Shown: positions 1-8,773, counted from the first letter of the stretch. The stretch is DNA of 40,717 nucleotides from Acidobacteriota bacterium (GCA_016213675.1 JACQZW010000074.1:1-40717); one strand, 5' to 3'. The notes: generated from the letters alone by a model not told the origin. Program-made: numbers and translations.

Positions 1-215
1 CGCCGGAGCGCAGCTACGTGCTCACCGCCGAGCTCGGCTACGCCAGGCTCCACCTCGACTACATCGTCTACAAGCCGTCGGCGCCGTTCGGCCGCGTCAA
101 CGGCCAGGACATCATCGTCGGCTCCATCGTCGACGGCTTCGTCGTCGAGGAGATCGGCGAGAGCCACGTCCGCCTGCGCGACTCCCGCGGCGCGGTCGTC
201 CTCCGCGTCCGCTGA
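1..215 (+). CDS. GspB-like C-terminal domain protein (5' end outside window)
   Basis: This is the last ~70 codons of a gene that enters from the left edge; the reading frame is open from base 3, so the GTG at 18 is unlikely to be the true start. The visible residues contain 'FGRVNGQDIIVGSIVDG' followed by 'FVVEEIGESHVRLR'. That is the pattern of the type II secretion factor GspB C-terminal domain: a strand, 'vNGxxxxeGdxvdG', then 'vveeIxxdgVxLr'. The family helps assemble or anchor the GspA/GspD secretion machinery in the periplasm. The call rests on a short domain and remembered consensus, so it is tentative. The gene ends 12 bases before the stop of the convergent protease gene. Confidence 0.45.
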   Translation, partial: PERSYVLTAELGYARLHLDYIVYKPSAPFGRVNGQDIIVGSIVDGFVVEEIGESHVRLRDSRGAVVLRVR

Positions 216-227
216 GCTCGCCGGCGA

Positions 228-3200
228 TCAAGGCTCACGGATGGCCCGGAAGTTCCAGGTGCCGGTCACGCCCGATCCCGGGAAGACCTGGCTGGCGTTG
301 ATGGTCATCGCCCTCCCGTCGGGCGACACCCGCGCAAACGTGTGCTCGGGCACCGCGGCGAGGACGAAGTACCCGGCGATCCAGGGAATCACTCTGGCCT
401 GGGCGGGGGGAGGGCACGTTTCGGTCACCACGTTTTGGATTTGCAGCCAGGGCCAGAACATGTCGGCGACGATCCCCCGGTAGCCCACGCCACCCGTCAC
501 CCACAACATCTGGTGGAAGACGCTCAAGCCGCCAGCCAACGAACCGCTGAGCCCTCCCGAGTAGCTGCAGCCCTGGTCACTACCGCTGATCGACCAGGCG
601 AACCCGCCGGAGACCGGCGTGTAGGCACGGAACAGCGGCGTGTACTCGTCGAGGAACCCGTCGATCATCGGCTCGAAGCGGAATCCCGTCGTCTTCATCT
701 TCTCGGTCACACCGTCGCCCCACCTACGGGTGAGGTCGGCGTCGCCCTCCCACGCCCCGCACCCGGTCCGGCTCGCGAAGACGAGGGGCGAGTACTCGCC
801 GTGCGGGTAGACCTCCGTCGGCTCGTCGACCGACGAGTTGGAGACGATGACCATGAGCTCCTCGAGCCGCTCGGCCTTGACGTCGCGGCAGTACATCGCC
901 CCCGGCGCGCCCGTCAGCTCCTCCTTCCTCCACTGCCCGTCGATCTTGACCAGGAGCGTGAGGTGGGCGCCCCTCGCCGTGGCGCCACCGGAGAGCGGTT
1001 TCGAGCTGAACACGTCGCCGTAGTCGTCGATATTTGCGAGGTCGAGTGCCCGGCTGATGCCGTTGTAGACCACCACCGACGACGCGGTCGTGTCGGGGAA
1101 CTCGAACGGGAAGTAGCGGATCGACAGGTGCGGCAGGCGCAGGTCGGACTTGTGCTTGACCTCGTAGAACGAGCTCGGGATCCCCAGGGAGACGGCGCGC
1201 GGGGCCGCGACCGTGGGCGTCTTGGTCATCCCGTCCAGCTTGTCGAACTTGTCGTACGGCGCCTCGAGGTTCCAGGCGTAGGCGGCGAACTCCGGCCACG
1301 ACTCGTCGAGGTCGGCGCCGGCGCCACGCAGCGCGCTCTCCATGGCCTTGAGCTGGTCGGCTGAGGCGGTCGCGGCCCAGATCTGCCCGACCACCGTCGG
1401 GCTGGTCCCGCGGAACCGGGTCAGGTACTGGAAGAAGAGGTAGCCGCCGTAATTCCGCAGCGACGTGTTGTTGCCGTTGTCGCTGTCGATCGAGAGGTTG
1501 GGCTTCGCGAGGTAGCTCGCTGCGTAGACGTGCTCGCGGTCGGTGGTGCGAAACACGGAGTCCTCGAACCACGTCGCCGTCGACTCCATGAGCCACCGCA
1601 TCGACTCGGTGCAACTCCGCGACGCGACGGCGTACTGCACCCCGTGCATCATCTCGTGGGCGAGCACCGACCGGCGCTTGTGCAGGTCGGTGATCGACGC
1701 ATTGATGCTGGTGAAGGCCGGCGCATCCTTGCACGAAGTCAGCTCCGTGATGATCGTCTTGCCCTCCACCCGCGCCTCGAGGCCGTCACTCACCACGATG
1801 TCGTAGAGGTTGTTGCCGCCCTCCCCACCGTCCGGCTTCGGCACCAGACCCATGACCGCGCTGAGCGCCGGCCAGATCGTGGCGTCCGCGGTGGTCATGA
1901 GGTCGCTGGCGACGAGAGCATCGGCGCTGTGGTACCACACCCGCACGTGGGTGCCGTCGATGTGGAACCACTCGTCGGTGAGAATCGGGCATTGCACCGC
2001 CCAGGGCCGGCACCAGATGGTGAACGCGCCGACACCGGCGCCACTACCACGCCGCCGATCCCACCAGCTCCCGGCGTAGAACGGCTGCACCAGGAACGGG
2101 CCGACGAGCTCCTGGGTCGCAGCGGAGAGCGTCGGGAAGCGGGCGGCCGCTTCGCCCGTCGCCTCGCCTTCGGAGAGATTGCGGTCGTCGCCCCGCATGG
2201 CGACCGGCAGCGCCGGGTCGGCGAAGTCCGCGTAAACCTTGTAGAGCAGCGCCTGCTCGGCGTTGATCGTCTGGCTCGCGAGCGCCGCGTCGATCAGGTC
2301 GTAGCTCGACGGCGGCGCGAAGTCACGGTCGTCGCGCAGCGTCGTCGGGTCGCCGGTGAACGGGTCGATGGTCGAGACGGTGCCGGCCCAGCTCCCGTCG
2401 GCCTGCACCCATGCGGTGTGGGCGCCCGGCGGGACACTGAGGAACGACCCGAGGTTGTCGATCTGCGCGTACGAGCGCGCCGTCACCCTCTGCGTCCGCT
2501 CGGTGGCGCCGACGCGGAGCGACAGCGTGATGTCGCGCGCCTCGAAGTTCTGGACCACGAGGTTCGAGCGGAAGTCGGTCAGGGTGCTGGCCGCCGACCG
2601 GAACGGCAGCGCCACCGGGATCCCCGCCCCGGCCGCGAGCGCCGGGTCGAGCGGCGGCAGGTCCTGGCCGAACGAGCCCTGCGTGCCCTGGTTGAAGGTG
2701 CGCACCCAGGCGAGCACGGGGCCGCTGACGCGCAACGCGCCGGCGCCGGACGCCACCCCGAGCGTCTGGTAGAGGTCGGCGAGCCGGCGCGTCTCGCCGA
2801 CGACCAGCGTCAGCGTCGTGCTCGCCGCCACGTTGCCCGCGCCGCGCGGGATCAGCTCGAGCTTCACCTGCGCCGACGCGTCGCCCGGGTTGTGGAACGT
2901 CGCCTCCGACCGCCACACGGTCTGGTTCGCGCCGGTGACCTTGGCCACGCCGGCGTAGAGCCGCTCCCGGCCCGCCGCCGGCGGGAGCCCGCGCACCGTC
3001 GTCGGGTCGCCGGTGAACGGGTCGACGGTCGACATCACGCCGAACCAGCGGCCGGTCGCCCACAACCGCACCGCACCGAACCCCACCGGCGCGCCGAGGA
3101 ACGTCCCGAGGTTGTCGATCTGCGCGTAGGTGCCGGGGTCGACCGTCTTCGTCTTCTCGATCCCGCCGACGCGCATCGTCACGGTGATCGTCGCGGTGTC

Positions 3201-3701
3201 GAGGTTGACGAGCAGCAGGTTGGAGCGGAACTCCCGGGTGGTGTCGGCGGGCCTCGCGAACGGGAAGACGAGCACCTCGCCGGCGGCCCAGCCCTCGCCC
3301 GGGGTGACGGCGGCGAGGTCCTGGCCGAAGCTCCCCGCGCCGCCCCGGTTGTAGGTGCGGACCCACGACACCACGTCGCCGGTGAGACGCAGCATGCCCG
3401 CGCCGTCGGCGGCGTGGAGGAAGTCGTAGAGGTTCTCAACCGAGCGGGTCTCGCCCGGTGCGAGCGGGAGTGTTGTCTGGGCCGACACCTGCGCCGACCC
3501 GCGGGGCAGCAGCTCGATCTCGACCGTCTGGGCCGCCGCTGTCGGGTTGTGGAACACCGCGTCGGACCGCCACGCCGTGTTGTTGTTGCCGGCGACCCGC
3601 GCCACGCCCGGTACGAGCAGCACCCGCTCCGCCGCTGCCCACGACGTGAACACCAACGTCCCCAGGAGACACACGCTGCACCACCGCACGAGTCGTTCCA
3701 T
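228..3701 (-). CDS. Secreted HExxH metalloprotease with two large N-terminal repeats
   Basis: Predicted 1157-residue exported protein. I start it at the ATG at 3701 because it opens with a signal peptide (MERLVRWCSVCLLGTLVF, then cleavage near TSWAAA) and has a GGGGGGAA Shine-Dalgarno; an upstream in-frame start would add 27 residues with no export signal. Residues ~25-425 are two tandem ~200-residue repeats, each with 'WRS-x-A-x-FHNP', 'GSFGQDL', 'FRSNL', 'YAQIDNLG' and 'DPFTGDPTT'. The zinc site HEMMH is near residue 682 (bases 1644-1658), and a downstream Glu in 'MESTATWFED' is the probable third ligand, as in gluzincins. The remaining ~450 residues are unassigned. It is probably an extracellular protease; the substrate is unknown. 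A 16-base FNR-like palindrome lies 89 bases upstream. Confidence 0.8.
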   Translation of the reverse strand: MERLVRWCSVCLLGTLVFTSWAAAERVLLVPGVARVAGNNNTAWRSDAVFHNPTAAAQTVEIELLPRGSAQVSAQTTLPLAPGETRSVENLYDFLHAADGAGMLRLTGDVVSWVRTYNRGGAGSFGQDLAAVTPGEGWAAGEVLVFPFARPADTTREFRSNLLLVNLDTATITVTMRVGGIEKTKTVDPGTYAQIDNLGTFLGAPVGFGAVRLWATGRWFGVMSTVDPFTGDPTTVRGLPPAAGRERLYAGVAKVTGANQTVWRSEATFHNPGDASAQVKLELIPRGAGNVAASTTLTLVVGETRRLADLYQTLGVASGAGALRVSGPVLAWVRTFNQGTQGSFGQDLPPLDPALAAGAGIPVALPFRSAASTLTDFRSNLVVQNFEARDITLSLRVGATERTQRVTARSYAQIDNLGSFLSVPPGAHTAWVQADGSWAGTVSTIDPFTGDPTTLRDDRDFAPPSSYDLIDAALASQTINAEQALLYKVYADFADPALPVAMRGDDRNLSEGEATGEAAARFPTLSAATQELVGPFLVQPFYAGSWWDRRRGSGAGVGAFTIWCRPWAVQCPILTDEWFHIDGTHVRVWYHSADALVASDLMTTADATIWPALSAVMGLVPKPDGGEGGNNLYDIVVSDGLEARVEGKTIITELTSCKDAPAFTSINASITDLHKRRSVLAHEMMHGVQYAVASRSCTESMRWLMESTATWFEDSVFRTTDREHVYAASYLAKPNLSIDSDNGNNTSLRNYGGYLFFQYLTRFRGTSPTVVGQIWAATASADQLKAMESALRGAGADLDESWPEFAAYAWNLEAPYDKFDKLDGMTKTPTVAAPRAVSLGIPSSFYEVKHKSDLRLPHLSIRYFPFEFPDTTASSVVVYNGISRALDLANIDDYGDVFSSKPLSGGATARGAHLTLLVKIDGQWRKEELTGAPGAMYCRDVKAERLEELMVIVSNSSVDEPTEVYPHGEYSPLVFASRTGCGAWEGDADLTRRWGDGVTEKMKTTGFRFEPMIDGFLDEYTPLFRAYTPVSGGFAWSISGSDQGCSYSGGLSGSLAGGLSVFHQMLWVTGGVGYRGIVADMFWPWLQIQNVVTETCPPPAQARVIPWIAGYFVLAAVPEHTFARVSPDGRAMTINASQVFPGSGVTGTWNFRAIREP

Positions 3702-3789
3702 CGATTCCCCCCAGCCTGTCACGACGCACGTCGCTGCACGCGCCTTGTTGGTTGACCCAAACAGGCTCGGTGATTCCGTCATTCCGAAC

Positions 3790-3805
3790 CTTGACCTGGG
3801 TCAAG
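3790..3805. promoter_or_regulatory. FNR/DNR-type palindrome CTTGAC-N4-GTCAAG
   Basis: Perfect 6+6 inverted repeat CTTGACCTGGGTCAAG between cydB's 3' end and the large protease gene, centred ~96 bases upstream of the protease start. It matches the TTGAY-N4-RTCAA half-site pattern of CRP/FNR-superfamily regulators. The only other copy of TTGAC-N4-GTCAA I found is at 26501-26516. Confidence 0.5.
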
Positions 3806-3865
3806 GGGCCGGAGTCGTCCGGCTGGATTCCCGTGCCGCCCGACACGAGGCGCGGAGAACGCGCA

Positions 3866-3891
3866 GGGGCCGCCGGTCGCCCGGCGGCCCC
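3866..3891. terminator. Perfect GC hairpin downstream of cydB
   Basis: An 11-bp perfect stem (GGGGCCGCCGG / CCGGCGGCCCC) closes a TCGC loop 24 bases beyond the cydB stop. There is no U-tract on either strand, so it would be a GC-rich terminator or an mRNA 3' stabiliser for the cyd operon rather than a canonical intrinsic terminator. Confidence 0.45.
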
Positions 3892-3915
3892 GCGACGACG
3901 GTCGTCCGACGGCGG

Positions 3916-4944
3916 TCAGTACGCGTGCGAGCTGCGCTCGATCTCCGCCGCCGAGATCGGGAACGAGAAGGTGCGGTAAACCCAGAACTGGTAGGCGAGG
4001 ACGACGGGGACGAAGACGAGCGCGACGCCCAGCATGATCGACAGCGTGAGGTGGGTCGACGCCGAGTTGAAGGCGGTCAGGGACGCCGCCGGGTCGAGCC
4101 GCGACGGCAGGAGGTTGGGGAACAGGCCGGCGACGCCGAAGGCGACGGCGCCCGCGATGGTGACCGCGGACGCGCCCCACGCCTTCCACCACGCCCGCCG
4201 GGCCATGAACCACCGGCCCGCGATCAGGCCGGCCACCGCGGCCAGCGGGAAGACCAGGAACACCGGGCGGGCCAGTACGTTCGTCCACAGCGGCGTGGCG
4301 AACGCCGTGTAGGCGAGGAACGCGACGGCGACCACGAGCAGCAGCGGCCACAGCCGAGCGGCCATGCGGGCGCCCCGCTCGCGCATCTCGCCCTCGGTCT
4401 TGATGGTCAGCCACAACGAGCCGTGCACGGCGAACAGCAGGACGAACAGGACGCCGCCGAGCAGCCCGTACGGGTTGAGCAGGGTGAGCAGGTTGCCGTG
4501 GAAGATCCCCTGCGCGTCGATCGGCAGGCCGGCGAAGATGTTGGCGAACGCGACGCCGAGCAGGAGCGCGGGCAGGAAGCTGCCCACCACCATGCAGGTG
4601 TCCCAGGTCCTCCGCCACCACGACGCCTCCTCCTTCGAACGCATCTCGAAGGAGATGCCGCGGAGGATGAGGGCGAACAGGAGCAGCATGAGGGGCGTGT
4701 AGAGCGAGGAGAACATGACGGCGTAGGTCTTGGGGAACGCGGCGAACGTCGCCCCGCCCGCCGTCAGCAGCCACACCTCGTTGCCGTCCCAGAACGGCCC
4801 CTGCGCGTTGAAGATCACCCGCCGCTCCCCGTCGTTCCTGGCCAGCCAGGGCATCAGCATGCCGAGGCCGAGGTCGAAGCCGTCGAGGACGAAGTACACC
4901 GTCCACAGGACGCCCCAGAGCACGAACCAGATCGTCTCGAGCAT
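3916..4944 (-). CDS. cydB: Cytochrome bd-type quinol oxidase subunit II
   Basis: 342 residues, the usual CydB length. The start at 4944 gives the family N-terminus 'METIWFVLWG'-like (MLETIWFVLWG) followed by 'FDLGLGMLMPWL'; the open frame upstream overlaps cydA and is not coding. Other hallmarks are 'GPFWDGNEVWLLTAGG', 'FAAFPKTYA' and about eight membrane segments. With CydA it forms the membrane complex that oxidises quinol and reduces O2 to water with high affinity, conserving energy without proton pumping. It follows cydA by 13 bases in the operon rrf2-cydA-cydB. No cydX-like small ORF or cydDC genes are visible in the window. The bd-type call for the complex is firm; a bd-I versus cyanide-insensitive subtype is not resolved. 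Confidence 0.95.
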   Translation of the reverse strand: MLETIWFVLWGVLWTVYFVLDGFDLGLGMLMPWLARNDGERRVIFNAQGPFWDGNEVWLLTAGGATFAAFPKTYAVMFSSLYTPLMLLLFALILRGISFEMRSKEEASWWRRTWDTCMVVGSFLPALLLGVAFANIFAGLPIDAQGIFHGNLLTLLNPYGLLGGVLFVLLFAVHGSLWLTIKTEGEMRERGARMAARLWPLLLVVAVAFLAYTAFATPLWTNVLARPVFLVFPLAAVAGLIAGRWFMARRAWWKAWGASAVTIAGAVAFGVAGLFPNLLPSRLDPAASLTAFNSASTHLTLSIMLGVALVFVPVVLAYQFWVYRTFSFPISAAEIERSSHAY

Positions 4945-4957
4945 CACGCACCTCCCC

Positions 4958-6301
4958 TCAGGCCTGCGCCGGCAGCGGCGCCGGCTCCGGGCGCGCCTCG
5001 TCGGCCGGCCCGCGCCGCGCGACCTTGGCGAGCAGGTAGATGTCGGCGATCCCGAGCAGCGTGTAGAGCAGGACGAAGCCGAGGGCGGACACGCCGACCT
5101 GCACCGTGGAGATCGGCGACACGGCATCGGCCGTGCGCATCAGGCCGTAGACGATCCACGGCTGGCGACCGACCTCCGCGAGCGTCCACCCCAGCTCGTT
5201 GGCCAGGTAGGGCAGCGGGATCGACCACACGAGCGCCTTCAGCAGCACCGGGCTCGACCGGACCGGCTCCCTCCGGCGGAGGAAGGCCCACGCCGACAGC
5301 CCGATGAACAGGAACGCGAGGCCGACCATGGCGCGGAACGACAGGAAGACCGGCAGGACCGGCGGCCGGTCCGCCGGCGGCACCTCCTTCAGCCCCTTGA
5401 CCTCGGCGTTGACGTCGTAGTGCGCGAGCAGCGAGAGCGCCCTTGGCACCGACAGCGCCTCGATGCGGTTCCTCTCGTTCTTCTCGTCCGGCCACTGGAC
5501 GAGGTTCATCGGCGCGCCGCGCACCGTCTCCCACTGCGACTCCATGGAGGCGAGCTTCATCGGCTGCTTGGTCCCGAGGATCTCCGCGTTCATGTGCCCC
5601 TGGGCCACCTCGAAGAGCGAGAACACCAGCGCCCACACGGCGGCGAGCCGGAACGACTTGGTGAAGAACGCCACGTGCTGGCGGCGCAGCAGGTGCCAGG
5701 CCGAGATGCCGAGCACGAAGAAGCCGGCGGTGATGTAGGCACCGCCCACCGTGTGCACGACCTCGAGGATGGCGAACTTCTGTGTGATCACGGCGACGAA
5801 GTCGGTGAGCTCGGCGCGGCCGTTGCGCACCGTGAAGCCGACCGGGCTCTGCATCCACGCGTTCGCGACCAGGATCCAGAACGCCGAGACGTTCGACGCG
5901 ATGGCGACGAGCCAGACGGAGAGGAGGTGGGCTCGCTTCGACAGGCGGTCCCAGCCGAAGAACCACACCGCGATGAACGTCGACTCGAGGAAGAACGCCG
6001 CCGTCGCCTCGATCGCCAGGAGCGAGCCGAAGATGTCGCCGACGAACGTGGAGTAGCGCGACCAGTTGGTCCCGAACTGGAACTCCAGCGTGATGCCCGT
6101 GACCACGCCGATGGCGAAGTTGATGAGGAACAGCTTCCCCCAGAACTTCGTCATCCGCCTGTAGTCCTCGTCGCCGCTCCGCACCCAGATCGTCTGCATG
6201 ATGGCGACCAGCAGCGACAGGCCAAGGGTCAGCGGGACGAAGAGAAAGTGGAAGTAGGTTGCGACCGCGAACTGGAACCGTGACAGCGTCAGGACGTCCA
6301 A
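4958..6301 (-). CDS. cydA: Cytochrome bd-type quinol oxidase subunit I
   Basis: 447 residues. The N-terminus carries 'LSRFQFAVATYFHFLFVPLTLG', which in CydA holds the axial His for one of the b/d haems. 'LEFQFGTNW' and 'GRQPWIVYGLMRT' are further family signatures, the latter lying after the quinol-binding Q-loop region. At this length the Q-loop is of the short type. CydA binds haems b558, b595 and d and is the quinol-oxidising, O2-reducing subunit in the cytoplasmic membrane. It starts 12 bases downstream of the rrf2 stop, so co-transcription with that regulator is very likely. bd oxidases tolerate NO, H2O2 and low O2, which fits an Fe-S Rrf2 regulator upstream. Confidence 0.96.
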   Translation of the reverse strand: MDVLTLSRFQFAVATYFHFLFVPLTLGLSLLVAIMQTIWVRSGDEDYRRMTKFWGKLFLINFAIGVVTGITLEFQFGTNWSRYSTFVGDIFGSLLAIEATAAFFLESTFIAVWFFGWDRLSKRAHLLSVWLVAIASNVSAFWILVANAWMQSPVGFTVRNGRAELTDFVAVITQKFAILEVVHTVGGAYITAGFFVLGISAWHLLRRQHVAFFTKSFRLAAVWALVFSLFEVAQGHMNAEILGTKQPMKLASMESQWETVRGAPMNLVQWPDEKNERNRIEALSVPRALSLLAHYDVNAEVKGLKEVPPADRPPVLPVFLSFRAMVGLAFLFIGLSAWAFLRRREPVRSSPVLLKALVWSIPLPYLANELGWTLAEVGRQPWIVYGLMRTADAVSPISTVQVGVSALGFVLLYTLLGIADIYLLAKVARRGPADEARPEPAPLPAQA

Positions 6302-6313
6302 CTCCTCCTCCTT

Positions 6314-6802
6314 TCAGTCCTTCTTCTTCGAACGGGTGGGCCGCGTCTGCGGTGCCCCCGAGGTGCCGCCGTAGCCCGTGTGGGCCAGCCGGTGCTCGAG
6401 CGGATCCGCGAGCGCGTCGAACTTCACGGCGGCGAGATCCGCCTCCAGCGAGCGCGTGACGCCCGTCCACGCCCGCTGCACGGGGCAGGCCTCGGCGAGC
6501 GGACACGACCGCGGGGTGTCGACACAGGCGTTGAGCGTGACGCCGCCCTCCATGGCGGCGACGACGTCGAGCAGCGAGATCTCGCCGGGCTTGCGCGCCA
6601 GGGCGACGCCCCCGCCGGCGCCGCGCGTCGTGCGCAGGATGCCCGCGGCGGCGAGCCGTCCCACGATCCGGCGAATGAACGACGGCGGCAGGAGCCGCTT
6701 GCGCGAGATCTCGTCGGCAGTCACCTGCGTCCCCTCGGGCAGGCACGAGAGGTGGAGCACGATGCGCGCTGCGTAGTCCGTGTGTCGTCCGATCCCGAGC
6801 AC
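6314..6802 (-). CDS. Rrf2-family Fe-S transcriptional regulator
   Basis: 162 residues starting at a GTG preceded by GGAGGTGAC. Residues 1-80 are an Rrf2 winged helix ('DYAARIVLHLS', 'PPSFIRRIVGRL', 'LRTTRGAGGGVALAR'). Three cysteines spaced C-x6-C-x5-C (ACVDTPRSCPLAEACP) match the Fe-S ligand region of IscR/NsrR-type proteins, where ligands are C-x4/5-C-x5-C. A Lys-rich tail ends the protein. As first gene of the cyd operon it is most simply an autoregulated redox, NO or iron sensor controlling the bd oxidase. It could be NsrR-, IscR- or RsrR-like; sequence alone does not decide. A strong promoter is visible just upstream. Confidence 0.88.
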   Translation of the reverse strand: MLGIGRHTDYAARIVLHLSCLPEGTQVTADEISRKRLLPPSFIRRIVGRLAAAGILRTTRGAGGGVALARKPGEISLLDVVAAMEGGVTLNACVDTPRSCPLAEACPVQRAWTGVTRSLEADLAAVKFDALADPLEHRLAHTGYGGTSGAPQTRPTRSKKKD

Positions 6803-6830
6803 GTCACCTCCGAATGTGACCGTGTCAGTA

Positions 6831-6858
6831 ATGTTACGAATTTCATCTTATTTGTCAA
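6831..6858 (-). promoter_or_regulatory. Sigma-70-type promoter of rrf2-cydAB
   Basis: On the minus strand TTGACA (6858-6853) is followed after 16 bases by TAACAT (6836-6831); the start codon is ~30 bases downstream. The spacer is AT-rich and contains AAGATGAAATT, reminiscent of one NsrR half-site (AAGATGYA), so the Rrf2 protein may bind here. The half-site similarity is weak evidence. Confidence 0.65.
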
Positions 6859-6892
6859 GCGCCCGCCACGAAACGATGCGAGAATCCCGCGC

Positions 6893-7489
6893 GTGGGTGA
6901 CCGGGTGAGCCTCGACGACGTCCGCCGCGCATTGGCACGGATCGAGCCGCGCGCCCGCGAGGACGTCCCACTCGGCCGCAAGGCCGCGGTCGCCGGGGTC
7001 TTCCGCGACCGCGATGCCGGGCTCGAGCTGCTCTTCATCCGCCGCGCCGAGCACCCCAAGGACCCCTGGTCCGGCAACATGGGCTGGCCCGGCGGGCGGG
7101 TGGACGCCGGCGACGGCAGCCCGCTCCTCACCGCGGTGCGCGAGACCCGCGAGGAGCTCGCCCTCGACCTCGAGCGCGACGCGGACCTGCTCGGTGCCCT
7201 TTCCGAGCGACGGACCCACCTGCGGGTCCAGGGCGTCCCGCTCGCCGTCGCGGCCTTCCTCTTCGCGCTGCGCGGCGACCCCGTCCTGTCGCCCAACTAC
7301 GAGGTGCAGGAGACCGTCTGGGTCCCGCTCTCGTACCTCCTCGACCGCTCGAACCGCGGCCTCTTCGTCTGGACCGGCCGCGGCCTGCCGCTCCCCCTGC
7401 CGTGCTATCGCTACGAGGGGCGGGTGATCTGGGGCCTCACCCTCGGCCTCCTCGACGAGCTCCTCGACGCGTTGGGGTCGGCCCGCTAG
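6893..7489 (+). CDS. Nudix hydrolase, CoA-diphosphatase-like
   Basis: About 198 residues from the GTG at 6893 (a GTG at 6905 is also possible); the longer open frame upstream overlaps rrf2 antisense and is rejected. The Nudix box is 'GGRVDAGDGSP' then 'AVRETREELAL', fitting G-x5-E-x7-R-E-U-x-E-E-x-G-U with Asp at the first acidic position. The preceding 'WSGNMGWPGGR' resembles the 'HxGqvsFPGG' element of NudL/NUDT7-type CoA pyrophosphatases, though the His and Gln are missing. It probably hydrolyses a nucleoside diphosphate derivative; CoA or acyl-CoA is the best guess from layout. Its stop shares the bases CTAG with the convergent M20 gene stop. Confidence 0.75.
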   Translation: MGDRVSLDDVRRALARIEPRAREDVPLGRKAAVAGVFRDRDAGLELLFIRRAEHPKDPWSGNMGWPGGRVDAGDGSPLLTAVRETREELALDLERDADLLGALSERRTHLRVQGVPLAVAAFLFALRGDPVLSPNYEVQETVWVPLSYLLDRSNRGLFVWTGRGLPLPLPCYRYEGRVIWGLTLGLLDELLDALGSAR

Positions 7490-8772
7490 CGCGAGGCCTT
7501 CGGCGCAGGCAGCTCGACGGCACCGGTGAGCAGCAGGCAGGCGGCCTCGACCCCGGTGGCGATCGCGGCCTCGTCGGGCTGGAACGTCGCGGTGTGGACG
7601 TAGCTGGTCAGGCCCTTCTCCGGGTTGCCGACGCCGAGGAAGAAGTAGAACGCCGGAACGTGCCGGCCGTAGTGGGCGAAGTCCTCGGCCGCCATGATCG
7701 GCTCGGCGTCCTGCACCGCGCCGGCACCGAGCCCGCGCCGCAGCGCCTCGAAGGACGGCACCGCGAGCGGCGCAGGGTTGTTCGTGACCGGGTTGATCTC
7801 CTCGTAGTCGAGCTCGCACGTCGCCCGGTGCGCCTTGCACACACCGTCGAGCACCCGGGAGATCCGCTCCCGCGCCGCCGCATGGGTGGCCTCGTCGAGG
7901 GTGCGCACGGTCCCCTCCAGCACCGCCTCGCCGGCGACGATGTTGAAGCGGTTCCCCGCGTGGAGCGAGCCGACCGAGACCACCAGCGGCCGCCGCGCGT
8001 CGTTCTCGCGCGACACGACCCCCTGGAGCGCGGTCACCACCTGCGCCGCCACCCACACCGTGTCGATGCCGTCGTGGGGTGTCGAGCCGTGGGTGGCGCG
8101 GCCGTGAACCCGGATGGTGAAGCGGTCGGCGGCGGCCATGATCCCGCCGCTCCTGACGCCGACCTCGCCGGCGCGCCGCGTCGGCATGACGTGCAGCCCG
8201 AAGATGGCTGCCGGCACCGGGTCGGCCAGCACTCCCTCGGCGATCATCAGCGGCGCCCCCCCCGGCTCCCCGGCCGGCGGCCCCTCCTCGGCGGGCTGGA
8301 AGATGAAGCGCACGCGGCCGGCGAGGCGGTCGCGCAGCCGCGACAGCACCTCGGCAGCGCCGAGCCCGACGGTGATGTGGACGTCGTGGCCGCAGGCGTG
8401 CATCACGCCCGGGCTGGCGGAGCGGTAGGGCACGTCGACCCGCTCCTCGATCGGCAGGGCATCGATGTCCGCCCGCCAGGCCACCAGCGGACCCGGGAGC
8501 GCCCCCGCGAGCTCGGCGACGACCCCGGTCCCGGCCACCGGCGCCCGGACCGACAGGCCCAGCGCGCGGAGTCGCCGCGCGATCTCCCTGCCGGTCTCGA
8601 CCTCGCGGTTGGACAGCTCGGGGTGCTGGTGGAAGGCGCGACGCGTCCGGATCAGCTCCTGCTCGATCGCCTGCGTCTCGACGCGGATCCGCGCGGCGAG
8701 ATCGTCGGCCCCGGCCGACGCAGCAACACCGAGCACGAACGCCGCACACACGGTCCTGAGTACTTGTCTCAT
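7486..8772 (-). CDS. Exported M20-family amidohydrolase (M20D type)
   Basis: 428 residues. A signal peptide (MRQVLRTVCAAFVLGVAASAGA) is followed by 'FHQHPELSNRE', 'ACGHDVHITVGLGAA', 'FIFQPAEEG' and 'AAEDFAHYG'. These are the metal-binding and catalytic elements of the M20D amidohydrolases (hippurate hydrolase, IAA-amino acid hydrolase, N-acyl-amino acid deacylase). It would cleave an N-acyl amino acid or similar amide in the periplasm. No Shine-Dalgarno is obvious; TATGCT lies close to the ATG, so leaderless initiation is possible. It is divergent from the first AOS gene with only 78 bases between starts, so the two may share regulation. Confidence 0.9.
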   Translation of the reverse strand: MRQVLRTVCAAFVLGVAASAGADDLAARIRVETQAIEQELIRTRRAFHQHPELSNREVETGREIARRLRALGLSVRAPVAGTGVVAELAGALPGPLVAWRADIDALPIEERVDVPYRSASPGVMHACGHDVHITVGLGAAEVLSRLRDRLAGRVRFIFQPAEEGPPAGEPGGAPLMIAEGVLADPVPAAIFGLHVMPTRRAGEVGVRSGGIMAAADRFTIRVHGRATHGSTPHDGIDTVWVAAQVVTALQGVVSRENDARRPLVVSVGSLHAGNRFNIVAGEAVLEGTVRTLDEATHAAARERISRVLDGVCKAHRATCELDYEEINPVTNNPAPLAVPSFEALRRGLGAGAVQDAEPIMAAEDFAHYGRHVPAFYFFLGVGNPEKGLTSYVHTATFQPDEAAIATGVEAACLLLTGAVELPAPKASR

Positions 8773-8773
8773 A

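Noticed and set aside
3547..5307. Long plus-strand open frame opposite cydB and the protease upstream region
   Set aside because: Arg/Gly/Pro-rich composition typical of antisense frames in GC-rich DNA; cydB on the other strand is unmistakable.
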